DNA of 64,000 nucleotides from NCBI GenBank assembly GCA_002342415.1, contig DDPY01000015.1:1-64000 (forward strand), given 5' to 3'. Positions 33,622 through 41,241 of this stretch are shown here, piece by piece (the first letter of the stretch is position 1; every line of letters begins with the position of its first letter). The notes under the pieces were generated by a model. The model searched no databases, was not told where the DNA came from, and saw only the letters and a program-made list of their open reading frames with translations. This stretch comes from Prevotella sp. UBA2456. Its GTDB lineage: Bacteria > Bacteroidota > Bacteroidia > Bacteroidales > Bacteroidaceae. The translations under genes were made by a program, and so were the position numbers.

Positions 33622-34680
33622 ATGAATGGAAAGAAACGCTGTAGAATGCGTGCCACACTTCGACCTTTAGGTCGTAGAGTGCGTGCCACACTTCGACCTT
33701 CAGGTCGAAGAATGCGTGCCGAGTGGGAAGAGCAGAGCTGTGTGCAGTTGACCTGGCCGCATGCCCATACCGACTGGGCTCCCATGCTCGACGACATTAC
33801 TGCCGTTTATGAGCAGATGGCCCGCGAAATCAGCAAACGCGAAGACCTCCTGATCGTGGCTTCCTCAGAGACTACCCTCCCCGTTCCATGCTCCAGGCTC
33901 CTTACTTTCACCTCCAACGACACCTGGGCCCGCGACCACGGGTTCATCACCGTCGAAGAGGCCGACGGACAACTTGTCTTGCTCGACTTCCAGTTCAACG
34001 GCTGGGGTGAGAAGTTTGCTGCCCAGCTGGACAACCAGATCAACCGCCATCTATACGATGCCCACCTGGTGGAGGGGCGCTATGAGTCGCATCTGGACTT
34101 TGTCCTCGAAGGCGGTTCGATAGAGAGCGACGGACGAGGCACCGTCTTTACCACAGCCTGTTGTCTGCTCGCACCCCATCGCAACCAGCCTCTCAGCCGG
34201 CAGGAGATAGAACAGCGCCTGAAGCTGTGGTTAGGGGCCGAGCGCATCGTGTGGCTCGAGCACGGCTCGCTGTTAGGCGACGACACCGACGGACACATCG
34301 ACACGCTGGTGCGCATCTGTCCCGACGACACCTTATTATATACAGGGGGCGACAGCGACCATCCTGACCTGCTCCCCATGGAACAGGAGCTGCAAGCCCT
34401 GCGTACGCTCGACGGCAGGCCCTATCGGCTCCTCAGGCTCCCTCTGCCCCGCCCCATCTACGACGAGGGCGACCGCCTGCCCGCTACCTATGCCAACTAT
34501 CTGGTAGTCAACGGTGCCGTGCTGGTGCCAACCTACAGTCAGCCCGACCTCGATGCAGAGGCTCTGCATATCGTCAGCCAAGCCTTTCCCAACCGCGAGG
34601 TGGTGGGCATCGACTGCCGGGCCGTCATCCGCCAGCATGGCAGCCTGCACTGCTGCACCATGCAGTATTATAAGAGGTAA
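33622..34680 (+). CDS. aguA: Agmatine deiminase
   Basis: A 352-residue guanidino-group hydrolase turning agmatine into N-carbamoylputrescine plus ammonia. Family hallmarks are AEWEEQSCVQLTWPHAHTDW, NDTWARDHG, the catalytic His in DDTDGHIDTLVR and the nucleophile Cys in HGSLHCCTMQYYK. Residues ~9-33 are an extra stretch encoded by a 33-bp tandem repeat (MRATLRPLGRR, VRATLRPSGRR, MRAEWEE). It pushes the conserved start of the domain ~25 residues into the protein. It is followed by aguB and glnN on the same strand. Confidence 0.93.
   Translation: MNGKKRCRMRATLRPLGRRVRATLRPSGRRMRAEWEEQSCVQLTWPHAHTDWAPMLDDITAVYEQMAREISKREDLLIVASSETTLPVPCSRLLTFTSNDTWARDHGFITVEEADGQLVLLDFQFNGWGEKFAAQLDNQINRHLYDAHLVEGRYESHLDFVLEGGSIESDGRGTVFTTACCLLAPHRNQPLSRQEIEQRLKLWLGAERIVWLEHGSLLGDDTDGHIDTLVRICPDDTLLYTGGDSDHPDLLPMEQELQALRTLDGRPYRLLRLPLPRPIYDEGDRLPATYANYLVVNGAVLVPTYSQPDLDAEALHIVSQAFPNREVVGIDCRAVIRQHGSLHCCTMQYYKR
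33646..33720 (+). repeat. 33-bp in-frame tandem repeat with palindromic cores
   Basis: Two full 33-bp units (33646-33678, 33679-33711) and a 9-bp third start. Each contains a palindrome (CGACCTTTAGGTCG; TTCGACCTTCAGGTCGAA) and encodes RATLRPxGRR. The copies differ at five bases. Confidence 0.8.
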
Positions 34681-34727
34681 GAGGTGAGAGGTGAGAGGTG
34701 AGAGGTTAGAGGTGAGAGGTGAGAATT
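34677..34727 (+). repeat. 7-bp tandem repeat array (AGAGGTG family)
   Basis: About six or seven copies of AGAGGTG with single-base variants (AGAGGTT, TAGAGGT) fill the gap between the aguA stop and the aguB start. The consensus is related to the other heptamer arrays of the window. Confidence 0.85.
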
Positions 34728-34739
34728 GTTAAAGCATAT

Positions 34740-35681
34740 ATGAAAATAGGAATCATACAACAGCACAACACTGCCAACATGGACGACAATCGTCAGCGGT
34801 TGGCAGACAAGATTACCCTACTGGCCCGGCAGGGCGCAGAGCTCATCGTACTGCAGGAACTGCACAACGGACTCTACTTCTGCCAGACAGAGGATGTCAA
34901 CGTATTCGATCAGGCAGAGCCCATCCCTGGCCCCTCGACCGAGTTCTACGGACAACTGGCCAAGACATTAGGCGTGGTCATCGTCACCTCGCTCTTTGAG
35001 CGCCGTGCTCCGGGACTCTATCATAACACCGCCGTGGTGATGGAGCGCGACGGCACCATCGCAGGCTGCTATCGCAAGATGCACATCCCCGACGATCCTG
35101 GCTATTATGAGAAGTTCTATTTCACCCCTGGCGACTTGGGCTTCCACCCCATCCAGACATCGGTGGGCCGCTTGGGCGTATTGGTATGCTGGGACCAGTG
35201 GTATCCGGAGGCTGCCCGACTGATGGCCCTGCAGGGAGCCCAGCTGCTCATCTACCCCACAGCCATCGGTTTCGACCCCAACGACACTCCCGATGAGCAG
35301 CAGCGCCAGCGAATGGCCTGGCAGACCGTCCAGCGCGGTCACGCCGTAGCCAACGGACTGCCCGTCGTCACCGTCAACCGCGTGGGCGAAGAGAAGGCCC
35401 CCGCCCCTCTCCACTCTCAACTGTCCACTCTCAACTGTCATTGCGAAGCCACACTCTCGAAGAGAGAACTGTCAACTGTCAACTGTCAACTCTTCTGGGG
35501 CACCAGTTTCGTAGCTGGTCCGCAGGGCGAGCTGCTCTACGAGGCTCCTCAAGACGAGGAGGCCACTACGGTGATAGAAGTCGACCTTGAGCGCTCCGAG
35601 CAGGTGCGCCGCTGGTGGCCCTTCCTGCGCGACCGCCGCATCGACAATTACAACGATATTACAAAACGATACATAGACTGA
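34740..35681 (+). CDS. aguB: N-carbamoylputrescine amidase (carbon-nitrogen hydrolase)
   Basis: A 313-residue nitrilase-superfamily enzyme that hydrolyses N-carbamoylputrescine to putrescine, CO2 and ammonia. Catalytic residues are Glu in VLQELHNGLYF, Lys in YRKMHIPDDPG and Cys in GVLVCWDQWYPEAARL. Between NRVGEE and FWGTSFVAG, where the family has a short loop, there is an additional ~28-residue stretch (about residues 223-251; LHSQLSTLNCH, ELSTVNCQL) encoded by two 7-bp repeat blocks. It is in frame and may be tolerated in a surface loop. It lies 59 bp after aguA. Confidence 0.92.
   Translation: MKIGIIQQHNTANMDDNRQRLADKITLLARQGAELIVLQELHNGLYFCQTEDVNVFDQAEPIPGPSTEFYGQLAKTLGVVIVTSLFERRAPGLYHNTAVVMERDGTIAGCYRKMHIPDDPGYYEKFYFTPGDLGFHPIQTSVGRLGVLVCWDQWYPEAARLMALQGAQLLIYPTAIGFDPNDTPDEQQRQRMAWQTVQRGHAVANGLPVVTVNRVGEEKAPAPLHSQLSTLNCHCEATLSKRELSTVNCQLFWGTSFVAGPQGELLYEAPQDEEATTVIEVDLERSEQVRRWWPFLRDRRIDNYNDITKRYID
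35407..35493 (+). repeat. Two heptamer blocks inside aguB coding sequence
   Basis: Blocks of CTCTCAA/CTGTCAA-type units at 35407-35442 and 35463-35493 flank a short unrelated stretch. They are the complement of the AGTTGAG/AGTTGAC units found elsewhere and keep the reading frame. Confidence 0.85.
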
Positions 35682-35683
35682 AT

Positions 35684-37876
35684 ATGGCAAACAATTTAAG
35701 ATTTCAGGTAGTAGAGGAGGCTTTCAAGAAGCGCCCCGTCGAGGTAAAAGTACCCTCGGAGCGTCCCTCAGACTATTTTGGCAAGTATGTGTTCACCCGC
35801 CAGAAGATGTATAAATACCTGCCCAAGGACATCTACGATGCAATGATCGACGTGATGGACAACGGTGCACGGCTGGACCGCTCGATAGCCGACGCCGTGG
35901 CCGACGGCATGAAGCAGTGGGCAATGGAGATGGGAGTGACGCACTATACCCACTGGTTCCAGCCCCTCACCGAGGGTACTGCCGAGAAGCACGATGCCTT
36001 CGTCGAGCACGACGGCAAGGGAGGCATGATCGAGAAGTTCTCGGGCAAGCTGCTCGTACAGCAGGAACCCGATGCCTCGTCGTTCCCCAATGGTGGCATC
36101 CGCAACACCTTCGAGGCTCGCGGCTATTCGGCCTGGGATCCCACCTCGCCTGTCTTCATCATCGACGACACCCTGTGTATTCCCACCATTTTCATCGCCT
36201 ATACGGGCGAGGCCCTCGACTACAAGGCCCCGCTGCTGCGCGCCCTGCATGCCGTAGGCAATGCCGCCAAAGATGTCTGCCAGTATTTCTACGACGACGT
36301 GCAGAAGGTACAGGTCAACCTCGGCTGGGAGCAGGAGTACTTCCTCGTTGACGAGGGACTCTACTCTGCCCGCCCCGACCTGCTGATGACGGGGCGCACA
36401 CTGATGGGCCACGAGAGCGCCAAGAACCAGCAGATGGACGACCACTACTTCGGCACCATCCCCGACCGCGTGCAGGCTTTCATGAAGGACCTGGAGATTC
36501 AGGCTCTCGAACTTGCCATACCCGTCAAGACACGCCACAACGAAGTGGCCCCCAACCAGTTTGAGCTCGCTCCCATCTTCGAGGAGTGCAACCTGGCCGT
36601 CGACCACAATATGCTACTCATGTCGCTGATGAAAAAGGTGGCCCGCAATCACGGTTTCCGCGTCTTGCTCCACGAGAAGCCCTTCGACGGCATCAACGGC
36701 TCGGGCAAGCACAACAACTGGAGCCTGTCCACCGATACCGGCGTGCTGCTGCATGCACCAGGCACCACACCCGAGGAGAACCTGCGCTTCATCACTTTCA
36801 TCGTAGAGACGCTGATGGCGGTCTATCGGCACAACGGACTGCTCAAGGCCAGCATCATGTCGGCCACCAATGCCCACCGCCTCGGGGGCAACGAGGCTCC
36901 TCCGGCCATCATCAGCTCCTTCCTCGGCACCCAGCTCACCGACCTGCTCGACCACATTGAAAAGTCCGACAACAACGAGCTCTTCAACCTCAAGGGCAAG
37001 CAGGGCATGCAGATCGACATCCCGCAGATTCCAGACCTCATCGTCGACAATACCGACCGCAACCGCACCTCTCCCTTTGCCTTCACTGGCAATCGCTTCG
37101 AGTTCCGCGCACCAGGCTCCAGCGTCAACTGCGCCTCGGCCATGATAGCTCTCAATGCCGCTATGGCCGAAGCCCTCACCTCGTTCAGGGAGCGCGTCGA
37201 TGCCAAGATTGCCAAAGGCGAGAACAAGGTGGCTGCCATTCTCGAAGTGCTCAAGGACGACATCAAGACCTGCAAGCCCATCCGCTTCGACGGCAACGGC
37301 TACTCCGACGAGTGGGTCGAGGAGGCTGCCCGGCGCGGACTGGATGTCGAGAAGTCGTGCCCCGTCATCTTCGAGCACTATCTCGACGACTCCAGCATCC
37401 AGATGTTCGAGTCTACCAAGGTCATGAACCGCAAAGAGCTCGAAGCCCGCAACGAGGTGAAGTGGGAGATGTACGTCAAGACTGTACAGATCGAGGCCCG
37501 CGTCTTGGGCGACCTGGCCATGAACCACATCATCCCCGTCTCTACCCACTATCAGTCGCAGCTCATCAAGAATGTGCAGGGCATGAAGGATGTGTTCAGC
37601 GAAGAGCGTGCCAACCGTCTCTCGGCCCGCAACATGAAACTCATCGAGGAGATTGCCGAGCGTACTGAGCGCATCGAGCAGATGGTAGAGGAGCTCACCG
37701 AGGCCCGCAAGGTGGCCAACCGCATACAGGATATCCACCAGCGTGCCATCGCCTACCACGACACCGTCTGTCCTCACATGGAGCACATCCGTTACGAGAT
37801 TGACAAGTTGGAAATGATTGTCGAGGACGGTCTCTGGACCCTCCCCAAATATCGCGAACTGCTGTTCATCCGATAA
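35684..37876 (+). CDS. glnN: Type III glutamine synthetase
   Basis: A 730-residue GSIII, the form typical of Bacteroidota, which condenses glutamate and ammonia at the cost of ATP. The full-length family size is matched. Recognisable parts are NLRFQVVEEAFKKRP at the start, LVQQEPDASSFPNGGIR, VNLGWEQEYFLVD (metal Glu), PVKTRHNEVAPNQFE, HEKPFDGINGSGKHNNWS and a helical C-terminus. The start at 35684 is 2 bp after the aguB stop. It could recapture the ammonia liberated by AguA and AguB, an inference from position. Confidence 0.95.
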   Translation: MANNLRFQVVEEAFKKRPVEVKVPSERPSDYFGKYVFTRQKMYKYLPKDIYDAMIDVMDNGARLDRSIADAVADGMKQWAMEMGVTHYTHWFQPLTEGTAEKHDAFVEHDGKGGMIEKFSGKLLVQQEPDASSFPNGGIRNTFEARGYSAWDPTSPVFIIDDTLCIPTIFIAYTGEALDYKAPLLRALHAVGNAAKDVCQYFYDDVQKVQVNLGWEQEYFLVDEGLYSARPDLLMTGRTLMGHESAKNQQMDDHYFGTIPDRVQAFMKDLEIQALELAIPVKTRHNEVAPNQFELAPIFEECNLAVDHNMLLMSLMKKVARNHGFRVLLHEKPFDGINGSGKHNNWSLSTDTGVLLHAPGTTPEENLRFITFIVETLMAVYRHNGLLKASIMSATNAHRLGGNEAPPAIISSFLGTQLTDLLDHIEKSDNNELFNLKGKQGMQIDIPQIPDLIVDNTDRNRTSPFAFTGNRFEFRAPGSSVNCASAMIALNAAMAEALTSFRERVDAKIAKGENKVAAILEVLKDDIKTCKPIRFDGNGYSDEWVEEAARRGLDVEKSCPVIFEHYLDDSSIQMFESTKVMNRKELEARNEVKWEMYVKTVQIEARVLGDLAMNHIIPVSTHYQSQLIKNVQGMKDVFSEERANRLSARNMKLIEEIAERTERIEQMVEELTEARKVANRIQDIHQRAIAYHDTVCPHMEHIRYEIDKLEMIVEDGLWTLPKYRELLFIR

Positions 37877-37882
37877 ACATCC

Positions 37883-38575
37883 TCAGCAGAATAACAGTTC
37901 CTGTGGTGTCGCAACAAATGTTGTGGCACCATTTTCTTTTAGAAACTGCTGGTCGCGGAAGCCCCAGAGCACGCTGATGCAGGGCAGTCCGCTGTTGCGG
38001 GCGGTCTGAATGTCGACATCGCTGTCGCCCACATAGACAGCAGGGCACTCCGACATTCTCTCCGCCTGCCAGGCGGTATATCCCGGTAGCGGGGAGAGGG
38101 CGTTGAGCTGGCGCAGGGCTTCGTAGACGGTGTCGGGGGCGGGCTTCTTGCGGATGCCCTCAGCTTCGTGCTCGCCGATGGCGACCTCAATCTCGGGGAA
38201 GAAGTGGGCGACGAGTTCCTGCGTAGCTGCCATCATCTTGTTGCTCACCACCGCCAACCGGCAGCCGCGCTGCTTCAACTGCTGCAGCATTTCGGGAATG
38301 CCGTCATAGGGGCGCGTAGTGTCGAGCGAATGCTGCATATAGTGTTGCCGGAAACAGGCGAAAACGTCCTCGAACTGAGGATTCTGCGCTCCCAGAGGCA
38401 CAGCGCGCTCCATGAGTTTTCTAACGCCATTGCCCACGAAACGACGTATATCGTCCAGCGAGTGCTGGGGCATACGGTGCTGGCGCAGGGCATAGTTGAC
38501 GCTGTCGGCCAAGTCTTGCAGGGTATCCAGCAGCGTGCCGTCCAGGTCGAAGATGAAGGTCTGATACTTACTCAT
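37883..38575 (-). CDS. HAD-superfamily phosphoglycolate-phosphatase-like hydrolase
   Basis: A 230-residue HAD phosphatase. Motif I is TFIFDLDGTLLDTLQDLADS, motif II LAVVSNKM, Lys in RKKPAPDTVYEAL, motif IV CPAVYVGDSDVDIQTARNSG. A helical cap lies between motifs I and II, as in Gph-type enzymes that remove phosphate from 2-phosphoglycolate. The exact substrate is not certain. Its start overlaps the end of the DUF2461 gene by 8 bp, so it is translated second from one leftward message. It converges with glnN, 6 bp away. Confidence 0.85.
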   Translation of the reverse strand: MSKYQTFIFDLDGTLLDTLQDLADSVNYALRQHRMPQHSLDDIRRFVGNGVRKLMERAVPLGAQNPQFEDVFACFRQHYMQHSLDTTRPYDGIPEMLQQLKQRGCRLAVVSNKMMAATQELVAHFFPEIEVAIGEHEAEGIRKKPAPDTVYEALRQLNALSPLPGYTAWQAERMSECPAVYVGDSDVDIQTARNSGLPCISVLWGFRDQQFLKENGATTFVATPQELLFC

Positions 38576-39281
38576 AGTCGTCGACCACGCTATTGATGAA
38601 GTCCTGCATGGGTTTGGCTGCACGGAACATCTTCTCCGTCTGCTTCAGCCATCCGTCGCCCTCGAAGAAGTCGTCGTCGACACGATGCCAGCAACAGTAG
38701 TTCTTCAGTCGCAGATACTTCACGTGCTCCCACTGACGGGGGAATCCGGCCGGAGCCGTCTTGAGCTTCTCCATGCCGAAGCCTTTCTTCATCTGCCACG
38801 ACTCCTGCTCGGTACAGGGTTCGAAGCGGTCGCCGAAATAGCGGATGAAGTCTTTCTGCTCCACGCAGCGCAGCCACTCTTCGGTGTTGCCCATGATTTC
38901 ATTGCGGCACGAGGTCAGGATATTGGTGGGCAGCCAGTAGCTGCCACAGGCCACCAGACAGCCGCCCGGCTCCAGATGGACATAGTAGCCGCCATGCAGC
39001 GACTTCTTGCCCCGTGCCGACATATAGGCACCAAAATGGTTTTTATAGGGCGACTTGTCTGTCGAGAAGCGGGTGTCGCGATAGAAGCGGTAGGTGCAGT
39101 CCTTCACCTGTACGTTGGCCAGCGACGCATCGAAGGACACGATACGCTCCAGCGCCTGTGCCACACCATGCTCAAACTCTGCCCGCGCTGCCTCATAGTC
39201 GGCTTTATGCTCCTGAAACCAGGGGCGGTTGTTGTTCATCGCCACCTCGCGCAGGAAACCCAATATCAGTTTTGCATCCAT
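38568..39281 (-). CDS. DUF2461 (TIGR02453) family protein
   Basis: A 237-residue cytosolic protein of the DUF2461 family. The family pattern is visible as FLREVAMNNNRPWFQEHKADY, KDCTYRFYRDTRFSTDKSPYK and LEPGGCLVACGSYW. The family is widespread in bacteria and fungi with no established function. It is the first gene of a two-gene run with the HAD phosphatase. Length is normal and no key segment is missing. Confidence 0.85.
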   Translation of the reverse strand: MDAKLILGFLREVAMNNNRPWFQEHKADYEAARAEFEHGVAQALERIVSFDASLANVQVKDCTYRFYRDTRFSTDKSPYKNHFGAYMSARGKKSLHGGYYVHLEPGGCLVACGSYWLPTNILTSCRNEIMGNTEEWLRCVEQKDFIRYFGDRFEPCTEQESWQMKKGFGMEKLKTAPAGFPRQWEHVKYLRLKNYCCWHRVDDDFFEGDGWLKQTEKMFRAAKPMQDFINSVVDDYE

Positions 39282-39297
39282 GCCCTATGCCAAGCGC

Positions 39298-39537
39298 TTA
39301 CTTCTTGATCAGTGATGCTACCCAGAGAATAGCCACAGCACCGATGATGGCTGTTCCCAACTGCCCCAGCAGTCCGCCCCACGAGATGCCTAACTGCTCG
39401 AACAGCCAGCCACCGACCAAGCCTCCGAAGAGTCCCAACACGAGGTTCATGATGAAGCCGAAGCCACCGCCTTTCATCAACTTACCGGCACAGAATCCGG
39501 CCAGACAACCAATGATAATTGATCCTATCAGTCCCAT
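39298..39537 (-). CDS. GlsB/YeaQ/YmgE-like small membrane protein
   Basis: A 79-residue Gly-rich inner-membrane protein with three helices (GLIGSIIIGCLAGFCAGKLM; GFIMNLVLGLFGGLVGGWLF; LLGQLGTAIIGAVAILWVASL). This is the transglycosylase-associated/GlsB family linked to stress responses, with no known biochemical activity. It has its own TACTTTTG promoter element and a leader of about 37 nt. It ends 16 bp before the DUF2461 start, so partial read-through is possible. Confidence 0.88.
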   Translation of the reverse strand: MGLIGSIIIGCLAGFCAGKLMKGGGFGFIMNLVLGLFGGLVGGWLFEQLGISWGGLLGQLGTAIIGAVAILWVASLIKK

Positions 39538-39580
39538 AATCTTTTTGCGTTTTTATTATTCTATTGTTTAATTCAGTTTG

Positions 39581-39588
39581 CAAAAGTA
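39581..39588 (-). promoter_or_regulatory. -7 element of glsB-like gene
   Basis: TACTTTTG on the minus strand, 44 bp before the ATG. Confidence 0.55.
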
Positions 39589-39701
39589 CGAATAAGCGAG
39601 CGAAAATGCAAATAAATTTGCAATTTTCCGAGCGCGAGACCGCAAAGTATGACTTGATACACGCCGACACTCTTCCAAGCCGTCCCAGCCACCCCCTTCC
39701 T

Positions 39702-39755
39702 GAGTTGACTCGATTGATCGTTTGAGTTGGCTCAAACGATGATTTGAGTTAACTC
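39702..39755. promoter_or_regulatory. Three GAGTT-N0/2-CTC dyads at 22-bp spacing
   Basis: GAGTTGACTC (39702-39711), GAGTTGGCTC (39724-39733) and GAGTTAACTC (39746-39755) recur at exactly 22-bp steps. The middle one sits in a longer palindrome, TCGTTTGAG/CTCAAACGA. This looks like a helically phased operator array. It is about 190 bp upstream of the next rightward promoter and about 115 bp upstream of the leftward one. Confidence 0.55.
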
Positions 39756-39824
39756 AACTTTCTGGGAGAGTCTGGCCGGCGGCAGTGCGGTGACGGTTGC
39801 GGCAACCATAAGAATAAGGTGGCT

Positions 39825-39923
39825 ATGGGCAGCATCTTCGACGAGAGCAACCTCTCGGAGGGAGAGAAAATGATTCTGAAGGCAAGGAACGAATACGACT
39901 TCGAGCGGATGTTGGTGAGTTAA
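39825..39923 (+). other. 32-codon open frame, possible gene remnant
   Basis: An ATG-led frame encodes MGSIFDESNLSEGEKMILKA followed by a charged dozen residues. The frame stays open upstream through CGDGCGNHKNK, but no convincing start is there and a TAA closes it near the dyad array. It may be a real microprotein or the tail of a decayed gene. No homologue recognised. Confidence 0.3.
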
Positions 39924-39946
39924 ACGGATATTTATCCAAGGGAAAG

Positions 39947-39978
39947 TTTGGAACTTTCAGGGATTTGTTGTAAATTTG
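39947..39978 (+). promoter_or_regulatory. Consensus promoter
   Basis: TTTG (39947-39950), 20-bp spacer and TAAATTTG (39971-39978) precede the gene at 40010 by about 30 bp. Confidence 0.75.
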
Positions 39979-40009
39979 CCGCCAGAAGCTACACAAACTG
40001 AATACGACT

Positions 40010-41236
40010 ATGAAGAGACTGCTGACAATACTCATCATACTTTGCTTGGCAGCGGCGGCGATGACGGCACAGACCATCGTGAGCGGAGTGGTGACCGACC
40101 GCCAGTCGGGACGCGCACTGTCGCGGGTGAGCATCACCGCTGAAGGCACCGAGGTGCATACCGTGACCAACGATGACGGCCACTTCACCCTCAAGGTTGC
40201 CCGCTGCCCACAGTATATCCTGCTGAGCCATATCGGCTACAAGACCCGTCGGCAACCCCTGGAAGCCGGCAACACCCAAGGGCTGCGGCTCACGATGGCG
40301 GGCAATACCGTACAGCTCAGCGAGATTATCATCTCTGCCGACGACCCTTTGGACATCGTCAAGGCTGCCATGAGCCGACTTAGGCAGAACTATGCCCAGG
40401 AGCCGGAGCTGATGCGCTGCTTCTACCGCGAGACCGCCCGCAAGGGATCGCGATTCATTGCGGTGGCCGAAGCCGTCACCGACATGTATAAGACCGACTA
40501 CAGCCTGGGGCCTGAGCGCGATGCCGTAGCCATTCTCAAAGGGCGCCGACTGATGAGCATGAAAGCCAAGGACACGTTAGGGGTGAAGATTCAGGGCGGC
40601 CCCGTGCTGCCGCTGATGGCCGACATTGCCAAGAACAGCGAATACGTGCTCAACCCCGACATGCTGCCCTACTACAGCTACGCGATGGAGGTGCCGGTCA
40701 AGATTGGCGACTGTCTGCACTATGTGGTCCGCATGACTCCCCACCAGATGCTCTTCCCGCTGATGGGCGGACTGCTCTACATCCATCAGCAGACACTCGC
40801 CATCACGCGCGCCGAACTCCAGCTCGACGTCAGCGACTGGCGACGGGCTTCCGACTATATGCTGGTGCACAAGCCCTTTGGACTGCGCTTCCGCCCGAAG
40901 GAGCTCAGCGTCACCATCGTCTACGAGACCGACTCCTCTGGCATCTCGCGCATGAGCTACCTGCGCAATGAGATGCGCTTCTACTGCGACTGGAAGCGAC
41001 GACTCTTTGCCTCGCCCTATACCACCGTCAGCGAGATGGTGGTCACCGACCGACTGAAGCGAGGCCGCGAGGCGAAGCGCCCCCGAGGCCGTTCTACCTT
41101 CGGTGTCCGCGAGCGGTTCTACGACAAGGTGGAATACTTCGACGACCCCGATTTCTGGGCCAACTACAACATCATTGAGCCCACCGAAAGTCTGGAACAT
41201 GCCATCGACAAGCTGAAGAAGCGCGCCCGCCGGTAG
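40010..41236 (+). CDS. Exported carboxypeptidase-regulatory-domain protein
   Basis: A 408-residue exported protein (signal MKRLLTILIILCLAAAAMTAQ). Residues ~24-105 form a CarboxypepD-regulatory-like beta-sandwich (VSGVVTDRQSGRALSRVSIT, LSHIGYKTRRQPLEAGN). This is the domain that precedes plugs in SusC-type receptors, but no plug or barrel follows. The remaining ~290 residues (from DPLDIVKAAMSRLRQNYAQEP, then FYRETARKGSRFIAVAEAV) match a conserved Bacteroidota arrangement of unknown role. It ends five bases before the convergent malQ stop. Confidence 0.75.
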   Translation: MKRLLTILIILCLAAAAMTAQTIVSGVVTDRQSGRALSRVSITAEGTEVHTVTNDDGHFTLKVARCPQYILLSHIGYKTRRQPLEAGNTQGLRLTMAGNTVQLSEIIISADDPLDIVKAAMSRLRQNYAQEPELMRCFYRETARKGSRFIAVAEAVTDMYKTDYSLGPERDAVAILKGRRLMSMKAKDTLGVKIQGGPVLPLMADIAKNSEYVLNPDMLPYYSYAMEVPVKIGDCLHYVVRMTPHQMLFPLMGGLLYIHQQTLAITRAELQLDVSDWRRASDYMLVHKPFGLRFRPKELSVTIVYETDSSGISRMSYLRNEMRFYCDWKRRLFASPYTTVSEMVVTDRLKRGREAKRPRGRSTFGVRERFYDKVEYFDDPDFWANYNIIEPTESLEHAIDKLKKRARR

Positions 41237-41241
41237 TTTTT

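Noticed and set aside
36614..37786. 390-codon minus frame across glnN
   Set aside because: Shadow of GSIII, GC-rich codon mirroring.
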